A stretch of DNA of 37,781 bases from NCBI GenBank assembly GCA_017450925.1, contig JAFSSS010000066.1, positions 1-37,781 on the forward strand, read 5' to 3'. How positions within the stretch are numbered: the first letter of the stretch is position 1; each line of letters begins with the position of its first letter. This document shows positions 17,635 to 26,566 of the stretch, piece by piece. The stretch is from Ruminococcus sp. GTDB taxonomy: Bacteria; Bacillota; Clostridia; Oscillospirales; Ruminococcaceae. The position numbers were made by a program, and so were the translations under genes. Below the pieces are notes generated by a model that saw only the letters and a list, made by a program, of their open reading frames with translations, searched no databases and was not told the origin of the DNA.

Positions 17635-18837
17635 TTACATATCTTCCGAGACGATCGCCTTGGGAGCGACTGTTGCGCCTGCGGAGATATTGATATTGTG
17701 GCCTACGACTGCAACGCCCCAGCTGTCCTTGTCGGTGATGTTCTCGGGGCTCATGCCGATCTGTGCGCCTTCACCGATAACGGAGTTCTCGCCGACTATG
17801 GAATATTCAACTCTTGCGCCCTTCTTTACAACGCAGCCGGGCATCAGGATAGAGTCGATGATAACAGCGCCCTCCTCAACGGTAACGCCGTCAGAGATCA
17901 TCGAGAACTCGATCGAGCCGTCGATATAGCAGCCCTCGGTCACCATTGAATTCTGCACCATTGCGTTCTTGCCGATATACTGCGGAGCCATTACCGGATT
18001 GCGGGAATAGATCTTCCACGCAGGATCGTAAAGGTCGATAGGGATATTCGGATTGATAAGATCCATGTTCGCCTCCCACAGCGAATCAATGGTGCCTACG
18101 TCCTTCCAGTAGCCGTCAAAGCGCCATGCCACCAGCTTTTCGCCGGCCTCTCTCATATCGGGGATGATATTCTTTCCGAAGTCCTTGCTGGCCTCCTTAT
18201 CATTCTCGTTGGCGATCAGATAGGCCTTCAGCTTAGACCAGGTGAAGATATAGATACCCATTGATGCGAGAGTGGAGCGGGGGTTCTTGGGCTTCTCCTC
18301 AAAGTCGATGATATTGTCGTTCTCGTCGGTGATCATGATGCCGAAGCGCGAGGCCTCCTCCTTGGGAACGTCCAGCACCGCGATAGTTGCGGCAGCCTCC
18401 TTCTGCTTATGGTATGTAAGCATCTTGTTGTAATCCATTTTATAGATATGGTCGCCGGAGAGTACTACAACATACTCGGGGTCATATCTGTCGATGAAGT
18501 TGATATTCTGATAGATAGCATTGGCTGTGCCGGAATACCAGCTTGCGCCCGAGGCCTTCTCATAAGGCGGCAGCACATGAACGCCGCCGTGGATCCTGTC
18601 AAGATCCCAGGGCTGGCCGTTGCCGATGTACTCATTGAGCACCAGCGGCTGATACTGTGTCAAAACGCCCACGGTGTCGATACCCGAATTTATGCAGTTC
18701 GACAGAGGGAAATCAATGATCCTGTACTTTGCGCCGAATGGCACTGCGGGCTTGGCCACTGTCTGGGTAAGGGCATACAAACGGCTGCCCTGGCCGCCTG
18801 CAAGCAGCATAGCCACACATTCTTTTTTGTTGAACAT
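17635..18837 (-). CDS. glgC: Glucose-1-phosphate adenylyltransferase
   Basis: This enzyme makes ADP-glucose from glucose-1-phosphate and ATP, the committed step of glycogen synthesis. The 400-residue protein begins with the intact catalytic loop [13 protein letters not shown], followed by [11 protein letters not shown] and [13 protein letters not shown] and DVGT motifs and a C-terminal beta-helix follow. It is the second gene of the operon; the ribosome binding site is weak (GGTGGG), 8 nt before the ATG. The gap from glgB is about 70 nt and contains a GC-rich stem-loop. Confidence 0.96.
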   Translation of the reverse strand: MFNKKECVAMLLAGGQGSRLYALTQTVAKPAVPFGAKYRIIDFPLSNCINSGIDTVGVLTQYQPLVLNEYIGNGQPWDLDRIHGGVHVLPPYEKASGASWYSGTANAIYQNINFIDRYDPEYVVVLSGDHIYKMDYNKMLTYHKQKEAAATIAVLDVPKEEASRFGIMITDENDNIIDFEEKPKNPRSTLASMGIYIFTWSKLKAYLIANENDKEASKDFGKNIIPDMREAGEKLVAWRFDGYWKDVGTIDSLWEANMDLINPNIPIDLYDPAWKIYSRNPVMAPQYIGKNAMVQNSMVTEGCYIDGSIEFSMISDGVTVEEGAVIIDSILMPGCVVKKGARVEYSIVGENSVIGEGAQIGMSPENITDKDSWGVAVVGHNINISAGATVAPKAIVSEDM

Positions 18838-18882
18838 AATAATTCACCCACCATATTTAATTATTTTTAACCTTTTATCACA

Positions 18883-18900
18883 CCGCCCGCTGCCGGGCGG
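18883..18900 (-). other. GC-rich stem-loop between glgB and glgC
   Basis: On the minus strand CCGCCCG-GCAG-CGGGCGG forms a 7-bp all-GC stem. The next bases are TGTGATAAAA, with no T tract, so it is not a normal terminator. It may stabilise the glgB transcript end or tune expression of glgC relative to glgB. Confidence 0.55.
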
Positions 18901-18908
18901 CTGCTTGC

Positions 18909-20933
18909 TTATTTTTTGGCGTCCGCCTTCTTTGCAGCAGACTTTCCTGCCGCCGGCTTTTTGGCAGCGGCTTTCTTTGCTGTGGTCTTCTTTTCCGCCT
19001 TTGAGGCTGCAGCTTTGGGCTCTGCCTTCCTGCGTACCGCCTTTTTCTTCACCTTGAAATACATCACCGAGAAGGGCGGGATGTCGATGCATATCGAATG
19101 CTCAAGTCCGTGCATACCAATATTCTGCGACTTGACGGAGCCGTTTGTCATCGGAGAGCCGTCGGGCGAGGTGGAATTGAACACCTCGGTATATGTCCCC
19201 TCATAAGGAACGCCGAAGCAGTAGCCCGTTCTTCCCACCGGCACGAAGTTGCAGACCGCAATGACCTCATTGCCCTTTCTGTCGAAGCGGCGGAAAATGA
19301 TGATCGACTGCTTGTAGTCGTCATTCGAGATCCAGCTGAAGCCCTCCCACGAGAAGTCGTTCTGCCACATCGGGGGATTTTCAACATAGAACTTATTGAG
19401 GTTCTTGACGAACTTCTGATAATTGCGGTGGTTCTCATATTCCTCCACCATGAACCACTCCAGTCCGTTCTCGTAATCCCACTCTCTGAACTGAGCGAAC
19501 TCCGAGCCCATAAAGAGCAGCTTCTTTCCGGGGTGAGCCATCATATAGGCCATGAACAGCCTTGCCTGAGCGAATTTCTGATCCACGTCGCCGCCGTACA
19601 TCTTATTGACGAGCGAGGCCTTTCCGTGAACGACCTCATCGTGCGAGATAGGCAGTATGAAGTTTTCGGAGAAGGCATAGAAGAACGAGAAGGTCAGCAT
19701 ATCGTGGTGGAACGCTCTGTGGATCGGATCCATCGCCATATATTTGAGCATATCGTTCATCCAGCCCATGTTCCACTTGAAGTTGAAGCCGAGGCCGCCG
19801 TCCGAGGTCGGCTTGGTGACCATAGGCCATGCGGTGGATTCCTCTGCGATCATCAGCGTCTGGGGATTTCTCTTGAAGACTGTTTCATTCAGTTTTTTGA
19901 AGAAGTCGATAGCCTCAAGGTTCTCATGGCCGCCGAAAACATTGGGCGTCCACTCGCCGTCACGCCTGTCATAGTCAAGGTAGAGCATTGAGGCCACTGC
20001 ATCGACTCTAAGACCGTCGATATGATATTTCTCTATCCAGTAGAGGGCGTTGGAGATCAAAAAGCTCCTTACCTCTCCCCTGCCGTAGTCGAACACTCTG
20101 GTGCCCCAGGCAAGGTGGTCGCGCTTTTTGGGATCGGCATACTCATAGGAGGGGCCGCCGTCGAACTCGAAAAGTCCCGCCGCATCTCTCGGGAAGTGAG
20201 CAGGCACCCAGTCGAGGATTATGGATATCCCTGCCTGGTGGAACATATCCACCATAGCCATAAACTCGGCGGGTGTGCCGAAGCGGGATGTGGGGGCATA
20301 ATAGCCTATGCCTTGATAGCCCCAGGAGCCGTCAAAGGGGAACTCGGCCAGCGGCATAAGCTCGATATGTGTATAATTCATCTCCTTGAGATAGGGGATG
20401 ATCTCGCTGGCGAAGCCGGTATAGCTGTAATACTTGCCGGTAGTACAGCTTTTCCACGAATTGAGGTGTACCTCATAGATATTCATGGGAGAATTATAGA
20501 TATCCTTTTTGGCCTTGGCCTTGAGCCATTCGCCGTCTTTCCACTTATACTCGTCGATATCGAAGATCTTCGAGCCTGTTCCGGGAGTGACCTCCATGTG
20601 AGTGCCATATGGGTCGGCCTTTAGTCTTGTAACGCCGTCGCACCCTGTAATTGCGAACTTATAGGTATCAAAGGTCTTGAGTCCCTCAACAAACGCCTCC
20701 CAGATGCCGGAGTCTGCCAGCATCTCGCAGGGGGTCGCGCCGGTGTTCCAGTCATTAAAATCACCTACCAGAGCCACGGCCTTGGCATTCTGGGCCCACA
20801 CTCTGAAATAGTAGCCCTGTCTGCCGTCCTTTTCGCCCTTGTGGCATCCAAGGAAATCATAGGCCATGAAGTTCGTGCCTTGGTGAAACAGGTAGATCGG
20901 AGTACTGTAAGTTTCGGGAATATCATTTATCAT
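18909..20933 (-). CDS. glgB: 1,4-alpha-glucan branching enzyme with Lys/Ala-rich tail
   Basis: This GH13 enzyme introduces alpha-1,6 branches into glycogen. It has 674 residues: an N-terminal CBM48-like domain (~30-130), the GH13 barrel, and a C-terminal beta domain ending near MYFKVK. Catalytic residues are visible: nucleophile D311 in GLRVDAV, acid/base E364 in MIAEEST, and the ISHDEVVHG motif. Residues 629-674 are an unusual tail made almost only of lysine, alanine and serine, resembling the C-terminus of histone H1. Such a tail is not part of the catalytic family. GGAGGA lies 7 nt before the ATG. It is the first gene of the glg operon. Confidence 0.95.
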   Translation of the reverse strand: MINDIPETYSTPIYLFHQGTNFMAYDFLGCHKGEKDGRQGYYFRVWAQNAKAVALVGDFNDWNTGATPCEMLADSGIWEAFVEGLKTFDTYKFAITGCDGVTRLKADPYGTHMEVTPGTGSKIFDIDEYKWKDGEWLKAKAKKDIYNSPMNIYEVHLNSWKSCTTGKYYSYTGFASEIIPYLKEMNYTHIELMPLAEFPFDGSWGYQGIGYYAPTSRFGTPAEFMAMVDMFHQAGISIILDWVPAHFPRDAAGLFEFDGGPSYEYADPKKRDHLAWGTRVFDYGRGEVRSFLISNALYWIEKYHIDGLRVDAVASMLYLDYDRRDGEWTPNVFGGHENLEAIDFFKKLNETVFKRNPQTLMIAEESTAWPMVTKPTSDGGLGFNFKWNMGWMNDMLKYMAMDPIHRAFHHDMLTFSFFYAFSENFILPISHDEVVHGKASLVNKMYGGDVDQKFAQARLFMAYMMAHPGKKLLFMGSEFAQFREWDYENGLEWFMVEEYENHRNYQKFVKNLNKFYVENPPMWQNDFSWEGFSWISNDDYKQSIIIFRRFDRKGNEVIAVCNFVPVGRTGYCFGVPYEGTYTEVFNSTSPDGSPMTNGSVKSQNIGMHGLEHSICIDIPPFSVMYFKVKKKAVRRKAEPKAAASKAEKKTTAKKAAAKKPAAGKSAAKKADAKK

Positions 20934-21008
20934 TTAACTGTCCTCCTATGTATTTATATAGCTGCGGTCGGAGACAATTTCCCCGTTAGCATAGTTTTCC
21001 ACAATTAT

Positions 21009-21037
21009 ATTTTATACTATTTTGAATATTTTTGCAA
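21009..21037 (-). promoter_or_regulatory. Possible promoter of the glg operon
   Basis: On the minus strand TTGCAA (21032-21037, 4/6), a 17-nt spacer and TAAAAT (21009-21014, 5/6) stand in a very AT-rich stretch. This would give a leader of about 70 nt before glgB. Other AT-rich pairings nearby are possible. Confidence 0.4.
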
Positions 21038-21070
21038 GAGTTTTAGTTATTATTTTCGGTTTATCACATA

Positions 21071-21084
21071 TTTCAACGTTTTCA
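21071..21084. promoter_or_regulatory. LacI/CcpA-type operator-like site 1 upstream of glgB
   Basis: The minus strand reads TGAAAACGTTGAAA, matching the catabolite-responsive element consensus TGWNANCGNTNWCA at all but one position. It lies 137-151 nt upstream of the glgB start. Confidence 0.5.
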
Positions 21085-21114
21085 CTTGTGCATTTTGACT
21101 AACATTTCAAAACA

Positions 21115-21128
21115 CGAAAACGTTTTCT
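21115..21128. promoter_or_regulatory. LacI/CcpA-type operator-like site 2 upstream of glgB
   Basis: GAAAACGTTTTC (21116-21127) is a perfect 12-bp palindrome with the central CG of LacI-family operators. Its centre is 44 bp, about four helical turns, from the centre of the site at 21071-21084, so two bound dimers would sit on the same face of the DNA. Confidence 0.55.
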
Positions 21129-21139
21129 AAGCACAAGCT

Positions 21140-23416
21140 TCAGCGCCCCCGATATTTTACGGCAAAGGCGGCCGCTGAAATGTCGTCGCGGCGGCCGTTT
21201 TTTGCCTGCTCCATAGCCATTTCGCCGAGGGACTGGGCGAAGGCTGCGGGGTCGATATCCCGTTCTCCTGCCTGTTCAAAGGCGGCGCGGACTGTCTCCT
21301 CGCTGACCCCGTCCGAGACCATAAGCAGCAGGTCGCCGTCGAAGAGCTTGCAGGAAAATTCATCGGGCGGGCAGCGGTCGAGGATGCCTGCGGGAAAGGC
21401 CTGTCCGCCGAAGCGCTTCAGCACGCCGTCCCGGCAGAGATAGGCAGGGGCGGCTCCGGCCTTCAGCAGCTCGGCCGTACCGGCGCAGAGGTCAAAGCGG
21501 ATGATATCCAGCGTTGCAAAGGACTCGTCCCAGCCCTTTACCCGCAGGATGTTATTGATAAGCTTCAGTGCCGAGCGCATGGAAACTCCCGCCCCCAGCA
21601 TTCTTGACGCAAGGCTGACCGCAAACATCGAATCCAGCTTTGCTCTTCTGCCTGTCCCCATGCCGTCCGACAGGATAGCATAGCACTCGCACGAGGACAC
21701 CTCCGTCATCCCGAAGGTATCGCCGGAATAGCCGTTATCGCTGGAGGATGCCGAGAAGGTGCCCCGGGTCAGCTCGTAGGCGGGAGCCTCGGACAGAGCG
21801 ATACGGGTCAGCTCCTCGGCTCTGGTTATCACGGGAAGTCCGAACATACAGTCGGCAATATCCGACACCTGCAGAGCCAGCTCCATGCGGTCGCCGACGA
21901 ACTCTCCGGCAATGAAAAATTCAGCGTGCCGAAAGCCCGCCTCGTCCAGATAGAGGCAGGCTCTGGCGTTCCTGTAGCCCAGCCGCAGCAGATACTCCCC
22001 TGCCCGCTCCGACAGCTCCTTATCCACCGACCGTATCCGCCCGATGCGCCCCGACAGGTCGGAGAGGATCTCCTCCATGACTGCAAGCTGCTCCGAGACA
22101 AGTGTGCGTAGCTCCCCTATGCGGAGCCTTGCTGCACGGCTGTCGATGCGGCTCTTGTAGGCGTAGTTGAAGCTGTCGGACATCAGCTCCGGGGTACGGC
22201 AGGTGCGGAGGTATCGGCGGATAGTATCCGCCGAGACACCCTCATAGCTCATAGCCGCCTTTTCAAGCTCGGCAAACCTCTTTGCCGAGGCCGCCGTATC
22301 TCTGTGACAGACGCTCCTCAGCTCGCAGCCTCGGCACATCTCGTCGAACACCACCTCGGCAAGGCTCTGCTCCTTGATCTTCCTGTCCATAGCATCCGAG
22401 ACCAACGCCAGCTGGGAGCGTATCTCTCCCAAAGAGGACGAAACGAATCCTATGCGCGAGGCCGCCGCTCTCCCCACCGTGTCGGCAGCCGATGTCCCGC
22501 CGAAGAGCAGAGCTGCAGCTTTGGCCGTAAGTCCCGAGGGCAGCGCCGCAAAGAGCAGCGCCCCTCCCGCGGCATCGAAAAACAGGCTCCACCCGCCTGC
22601 TCCCGAGCTGACCGTTGCCGCTCCCACCGCGCATACCGCGATGAAGGAAACGGATATTGCCAAAACTCCCAGCTCGGCAAAGGCTCCGCATATAAGCCCC
22701 GCCGAGGCCAGCAAAAGCGTGTCTGCCGCAAATGCGGGCTTGCCGATAAAAACTGCCAAAGCCGTCAGCGCACCCACGGCCGCCCCGCCGGTCATGCGAA
22801 AACGCTTTGCCATGCACAAAAGCACCCCGCAGCCTATAAGCCTCCCGAGGTCAAATATCACCGCCGTCACCGAGGACAAGGCCGATATGACCGCTACAAA
22901 GACCGTTCCCGCCAAAAGCCCTCTCGCTCCCACGAGAGACAGCCTCTTCGTCAGACGGTATTCATGTATCAGCGTCTTTGAGGAATACACAAAGGCTCCC
23001 GCTGTCACAGACGCGATAAACCGTCCCGCAGCCGCCGTACCGCCCGAATCCGTCACCGCTGACACCGTAAAGGACAAAAGCAGCAGTACTCCCGTACACA
23101 GCGCCGCCGACATGATCGGGCTGTCCCGGTCGGTGCCGTGAAAAAAAGCAGCCGTTAGGACTGCCGTGATAAGTATTCCCGAAAGCTGTATCACTCCCGC
23201 CGCCATTCCCCCGATAAGCAGATAGTAAAGCGTGCTTGCCGCGAATATCGGCGCTGCATAGGCCGGAAACACCGCTGCCAGCGCTGCGTTCAGCATCGCC
23301 GGGCTCCCTCCCGCATAGCCCGCCGACAGGGCAAAGCCCGCCGCCGCTGCCGCAGCCGTCCGAAGAAGTGTCACTCCCTCTCGCTTACGAAGTATGCCTG
23401 CTGTTCTCACATTCAT
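21140..23416 (-). CDS. spoIIE: Stage II sporulation protein E-like membrane phosphatase
   Basis: The protein has 758 residues: an N-terminal membrane domain of about ten helices (~15-320), a regulatory segment with a cysteine cluster (MCRGCELRSVCH, ~355-370), and a C-terminal PP2C-type phosphatase. The metal-binding aspartates are present, D584 in ILSDGMGTG and D702 in MVSDGVSEE. In Bacillus, SpoIIE at the division septum dephosphorylates SpoIIAA and so activates sigma-F in the forespore. The layout and length match that family. The start is ATG at 23416, with AAGGGAG 8 nt upstream. It implies at least an ancestral sporulation pathway; other sporulation genes are not in this window. Confidence 0.93.
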   Translation of the reverse strand: MNVRTAGILRKREGVTLLRTAAAAAAGFALSAGYAGGSPAMLNAALAAVFPAYAAPIFAASTLYYLLIGGMAAGVIQLSGILITAVLTAAFFHGTDRDSPIMSAALCTGVLLLLSFTVSAVTDSGGTAAAGRFIASVTAGAFVYSSKTLIHEYRLTKRLSLVGARGLLAGTVFVAVISALSSVTAVIFDLGRLIGCGVLLCMAKRFRMTGGAAVGALTALAVFIGKPAFAADTLLLASAGLICGAFAELGVLAISVSFIAVCAVGAATVSSGAGGWSLFFDAAGGALLFAALPSGLTAKAAALLFGGTSAADTVGRAAASRIGFVSSSLGEIRSQLALVSDAMDRKIKEQSLAEVVFDEMCRGCELRSVCHRDTAASAKRFAELEKAAMSYEGVSADTIRRYLRTCRTPELMSDSFNYAYKSRIDSRAARLRIGELRTLVSEQLAVMEEILSDLSGRIGRIRSVDKELSERAGEYLLRLGYRNARACLYLDEAGFRHAEFFIAGEFVGDRMELALQVSDIADCMFGLPVITRAEELTRIALSEAPAYELTRGTFSASSSDNGYSGDTFGMTEVSSCECYAILSDGMGTGRRAKLDSMFAVSLASRMLGAGVSMRSALKLINNILRVKGWDESFATLDIIRFDLCAGTAELLKAGAAPAYLCRDGVLKRFGGQAFPAGILDRCPPDEFSCKLFDGDLLLMVSDGVSEETVRAAFEQAGERDIDPAAFAQSLGEMAMEQAKNGRRDDISAAAFAVKYRGR

Positions 23417-23463
23417 TTTTAACGCTCCCTTGCCGTGAAAATTTCTTCACTCTAATCATAGCA

Positions 23464-23498
23464 GGAACAGGACAAGTTTTATGTCGGAACAGGACGAG
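23464..23498. promoter_or_regulatory. Two direct repeats upstream of spoIIE
   Basis: GGAACAGGACAAG (23464-23476) and GGAACAGGACGAG (23486-23498) are 22 bp apart start to start, two helical turns. They lie about 50-80 nt upstream of the spoIIE start. A TATGAT-like -10 sits nearby on the minus strand but I see no convincing -35, so an activator-dependent promoter is possible. Confidence 0.4.
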
Positions 23499-23523
23499 GC
23501 CAAGTCCGTAAAACCAACTGCCG

Positions 23524-23562
23524 ATAATAAAAAGAGCGCCGCAGCGGCGCTCTTTTTATTAT
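23524..23562 (-). terminator. Terminator of ilvE
   Basis: A perfect 17-bp inverted repeat (AGAGCGCC / GGCGCTCT core extended by A/T runs, loop GCAGC) ends in TTTTTATTAT. It is symmetric and could act on both strands; in context it terminates ilvE. Confidence 0.9.
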
Positions 23563-23576
23563 CCGTTATTCAATGT

Positions 23577-24644
23577 TCAGCAAACGGGAACGATCCAGCC
23601 GAAGGTGTCCTCGATCTTGCCCCACTGGATGCCGGTCATGGTGTCGTAAAGCATCTGTGAGATAGGTCCGATCTCGTTGTTGTTTATGGTCATGATCTTG
23701 TCGCCCCACTTCAGATGACCTACAGGCGAGATAACAGCAGCGGTGCCGGTGCCGAATACCTCGTCCAGCTTGCCGTTGTCATATGCCTCTGCGACCTCTT
23801 GAATGGTGATGCGTCTTTCGGTAGCCTTGATGCCCTTGGCCTTGCAGACCTCAAGCGCCGACTTTCTTGTGATGCCCGGGAGCACCGAGCCCTGAAGTTC
23901 GGGAGTGATGACCTCGCCGTCGATAACGAAGAAGATGTTCATGGAGCCGACTTCCTCGATGTACTTTCTCTCAACGCCGTCCAGCCAAAGTACCTGCTCG
24001 TAATCCTGCTCGTGAGCCTCCTCTTGACCCTTCAGAGAGATCGCATAGTTCGCAGCAGTCTTTGCAAAGCCTGTACCGCCGCGGACAGCTCTTACATAGT
24101 TGTTCTCAACATAGATCTTGACGGGATTAAGTCCGGTGGAATAGTAAGCGCCGGAGGGCGAAAGGATTATCAGGAACAGATAATGATCCGCAGGACGAAC
24201 GCCCACAAAGGGATCGGTAGCAAAGATGAACGGTCTGATATAAAGCGCCGCGCCGTCAGTGTGAGGCACCCAGTCCTTCTCGAGCTCTACCAGCTTCTTG
24301 GTGGCCTCGATCATGAATTCCTCGTCGATCTCGGGGATGACCATTCTCCTTGCGGAGTTGTTCAGTCTTTTGTAGTTCTCGTCGGGTCTGAAAAGCTGTA
24401 CGCCGCCGTCAGCGCGTCTGTATGCCTTGAGACCCTCGAAGATCTCCTGTCCGTAGTGCAGGCACATAGCCGCAGGGGAAAGCGAGATCTCGCCGTAGGG
24501 GATGATGCGTGCATCATGCCAGCCCTTGCCGGTGTCATAGTTCATTGCAAACATATGGTCGGTGAAGATGTGGCCGAAACCGAGCTTGGTCTCGTCCTGA
24601 GGCTTCGGCTTGGGAGTTTTTGTAAGTTCAACTCTGATGTCCAT
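23577..24644 (-). CDS. ilvE: Branched-chain amino acid aminotransferase
   Basis: This PLP enzyme performs the last step of leucine, isoleucine and valine synthesis. It is a 355-residue class IV aminotransferase of the longer, eukaryote-like BCAT subgroup: [15 protein letters not shown] near the N-terminus, the catalytic lysine K195 in [10 protein letters not shown], and QVLWLDG and [10 protein letters not shown] after it. The start is ATG at 24644, preceded by GAAGGTC; a start at 24665 would add seven residues that cover the ribosome binding site. It stands alone between its own promoter and terminator, close to the leucine operon. Confidence 0.96.
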   Translation of the reverse strand: MDIRVELTKTPKPKPQDETKLGFGHIFTDHMFAMNYDTGKGWHDARIIPYGEISLSPAAMCLHYGQEIFEGLKAYRRADGGVQLFRPDENYKRLNNSARRMVIPEIDEEFMIEATKKLVELEKDWVPHTDGAALYIRPFIFATDPFVGVRPADHYLFLIILSPSGAYYSTGLNPVKIYVENNYVRAVRGGTGFAKTAANYAISLKGQEEAHEQDYEQVLWLDGVERKYIEEVGSMNIFFVIDGEVITPELQGSVLPGITRKSALEVCKAKGIKATERRITIQEVAEAYDNGKLDEVFGTGTAAVISPVGHLKWGDKIMTINNNEIGPISQMLYDTMTGIQWGKIEDTFGWIVPVC

Positions 24645-24682
24645 AGTAAAATGACCTTCTTTCAAAAAAATAATACAGTTTG

Positions 24683-24711
24683 ATTATATCACCTTTTCCC
24701 GCACAAATCAA
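24683..24711 (-). promoter_or_regulatory. Promoter of ilvE
   Basis: On the minus strand TTGATT (24706-24711), a 17-nt spacer and a perfect TATAAT (24683-24688). The leader to the ATG is about 35 nt, too short for a T-box. Confidence 0.8.
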
Positions 24712-24764
24712 GAGCTTTGCAGGATTTTTTCAAAAAATTGCACAGCTGCTCCGCTCCTCACCGC

Positions 24765-24787
24765 AAAAGCGGGAGTATCCTCCCCGC
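24765..24787 (-). terminator. Probable terminator of the zinc-ribbon gene
   Basis: On the minus strand GCGGGGAG-GATA-CTCCCGC, with one bulged G, is followed by TTTTG. It lies between the zinc-ribbon gene stop and the ilvE promoter. Confidence 0.6.
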
Positions 24788-24822
24788 GGATTGCAATTTC
24801 AGCGCCGTGAAAATTCAGCCTC

Positions 24823-25572
24823 TCACTCCGGGGCTAAGATGCCAGGGTCGAACTCCATGTTGAGTATCTTCCACTTCCAGCCGGTCTTGGCGATGTAGCA
24901 GTTATACCTTACCGTCTCGGTGAGCAGGGTGCCGGAATAGGTCACATCCACATAGACGATATAGGCCTCGCTTATAGAGGGTGCCGAGCCGTAGCGCTCC
25001 TTGAAAGCGGTCATGTCAAAGACCTCAGGCTCCTTTTCCTTATCCAGCTTTTCCTCGCTGCCGAGGGTGAATTTCAGACTTAGGCCGCTGCCGTAAACCG
25101 TTTCCAGCGGCTCCTTGAAGCGGCGCATATAGTCCTCGCCGCTTAAGCCCTCCTTTTCCCGCTCGTCCTCGTAGGCATTCTTTATCTCCTTGGGAAGGGT
25201 ATCGACGAACTTATCGAAGTCGTTGTTATCCAGCGCCGTGAAATACTGTGAGATAACGTCCTCCTTCTTGTTCGAGAACAGCACTCCCCTGCTTATCAAC
25301 ACATACACGACCACGCCAACCGTCACCAGCAGCACCACTATCAGCAGGTTGCGCCTGGCGTTGGGGTCTGCCTTTGGTCTGGCGGTTTTTTCCTTCGGAG
25401 AGGTCTTTACTGCCGCCTTTTCCTCCTCGGTCATGAACCGAACGGGCTTTTTCGGCGTAGCCTTTTTGAACCTCTCCAGCTCCTTTGACTTGCTGTCCGG
25501 CTTTCCATAGCCGCATTTATCGCACCAGCTGCCCTTATAGTAGCTGCCGCAGGACTTACATATCTTAGCCAT
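24823..25572 (-). CDS. Zinc-ribbon single-pass membrane protein, function unknown
   Basis: A 249-residue protein with an N-terminal zinc ribbon (Cys 5, 8, 17 and 20 in two CxxC pairs), a charged lysine-rich linker (~25-72), one membrane helix (~73-95) and an extracellular C-terminal domain (~100-249). The outer domain resembles the small helical/beta NTF2-like folds found in other zinc-ribbon membrane proteins of Bacillota, starting with a DVISQYFTALDNNDF motif. GAAAGGTC precedes the ATG. It follows the leuD terminator and is probably its own transcription unit. I do not recognise a specific function. Confidence 0.85.
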   Translation of the reverse strand: MAKICKSCGSYYKGSWCDKCGYGKPDSKSKELERFKKATPKKPVRFMTEEEKAAVKTSPKEKTARPKADPNARRNLLIVVLLVTVGVVVYVLISRGVLFSNKKEDVISQYFTALDNNDFDKFVDTLPKEIKNAYEDEREKEGLSGEDYMRRFKEPLETVYGSGLSLKFTLGSEEKLDKEKEPEVFDMTAFKERYGSAPSISEAYIVYVDVTYSGTLLTETVRYNCYIAKTGWKWKILNMEFDPGILAPE

Positions 25573-25591
25573 ACTGTTGACCTTTCATTAT

Positions 25592-25621
25592 CAAAAACGG
25601 CCCCGCCTCTGACGGAGCCGT
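25592..25621 (-). terminator. Terminator of the leucine operon
   Basis: On the minus strand ACGGCTCCG / CGGGGCCGT (with a T-G pair, loop TCAGAGG) is followed by TTTTTG. It lies just after leuD and before the zinc-ribbon gene. Confidence 0.8.
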
Positions 25622-25635
25622 ACCGGGAACGATCC

Positions 25636-26115
25636 TTATTTCAGCGAATTGAGCAGTCCGTTGGAATTGATGATATTTATCAAAAACTCGGGGAAGGACT
25701 GACCCTGATAGCTTTCGCCCTTTGTGATATCTTTAATAACGCCGGTGTCGAAGTCGATCTCGACCTCATCGCCGGCCTCGATCTTCTCGGCGGCTTCATC
25801 GCATTCGATGATAGGCAGGCCGATATTTATAGCGTTGCGGTAGAATATCCTTGCAAAGCTCTTGGCGATAACGCAACTTATGCCGCTGGCCTTGATAGAT
25901 GCCGGAGCGTGTTCTCTTGACGAGCCGCAGCCGAAGTTAGCCTTTGCCACCATGATATCACCCGTCTTGACTCTCGACGCGAACTCGGTGTCGATATCCT
26001 CCATGCAGTGCTTTGCCAGCTCCTGCATATCGGCGGTATTCAGATATCTTGCGGGAATGATAACATCCGTATCAACATTATCTCCGTACTTATGAACGGT
26101 ACCGTGTGCTTTCAT
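25636..26115 (-). CDS. leuD: 3-isopropylmalate dehydratase small subunit
   Basis: With LeuC it isomerises 2-isopropylmalate to 3-isopropylmalate in leucine synthesis. The 159-residue length is that of the short LeuD/homoaconitase-like class. Visible motifs are the N-terminal [14 protein letters not shown], the substrate-binding loop [12 protein letters not shown], and [24 protein letters not shown] lies 8 nt before the ATG. It is the fourth gene of the operon and is separated from leuC by two small genes. Confidence 0.95.
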   Translation of the reverse strand: MKAHGTVHKYGDNVDTDVIIPARYLNTADMQELAKHCMEDIDTEFASRVKTGDIMVAKANFGCGSSREHAPASIKASGISCVIAKSFARIFYRNAINIGLPIIECDEAAEKIEAGDEVEIDFDTGVIKDITKGESYQGQSFPEFLINIINSNGLLNSLK

Positions 26116-26139
26116 ATCAAAAATTCCTTTCTGCCGGTT

Positions 26140-26529
26140 TTACTTATTCACATAATCGGGCGAACCGAACACGTTCTCGCCGTTGGCCTGACGGTTCAGC
26201 TCGTCATATATCTTTTCCAGATAAGGCCCGTCGATAGCGTCCTTGTTTCTGGTGATGAAGTAGCATATCTTGGCCTTTCCGAAAAGGCCTGTCTTAGCCA
26301 GCTTGAACACAGACTGCCCCTTGACGCTGGCGTTCTCAAAGTAGTTCAGACCCTTCTTGTCGATGATCGACTGGGTCATATCCACAGTGAAGCCGTACAT
26401 CGCCTTCAGCTCGGCGATGATATCCTCTGCCTTGGCCTCACGTTGAGAGTCGCTAAGCGTCGTGCCGTATTTCCTTGTGATTATACTAAGAAGTGTATCC
26501 CATAAAACATCCCTTAAATAGTCTTTCAT
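26140..26529 (-). CDS. Hypothetical protein within the leucine operon
   Basis: A 129-residue soluble protein, predicted mostly helical, with no signal peptide, no membrane helix and no cysteine pair motif. Recognisable stretches are an acidic helical N-terminus (KDYLRDVLWDTLLSIITRKYG) and a central NYFENASVKGQSVFKLAKTG. The coding reading is convincing: an AAAGGGGAA ribosome binding site before the ATG, codon use like its neighbours, and tight packing (about 24 nt to leuD and 37 nt from the Dabb gene). I do not recognise the family. Its position suggests co-expression with leucine synthesis. Confidence 0.8.
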   Translation of the reverse strand: MKDYLRDVLWDTLLSIITRKYGTTLSDSQREAKAEDIIAELKAMYGFTVDMTQSIIDKKGLNYFENASVKGQSVFKLAKTGLFGKAKICYFITRNKDAIDGPYLEKIYDELNRQANGENVFGSPDYVNK

Positions 26530-26566
26530 AGGTACATTCCCCTTTCATGCGTACTAAAGCTCCTTA

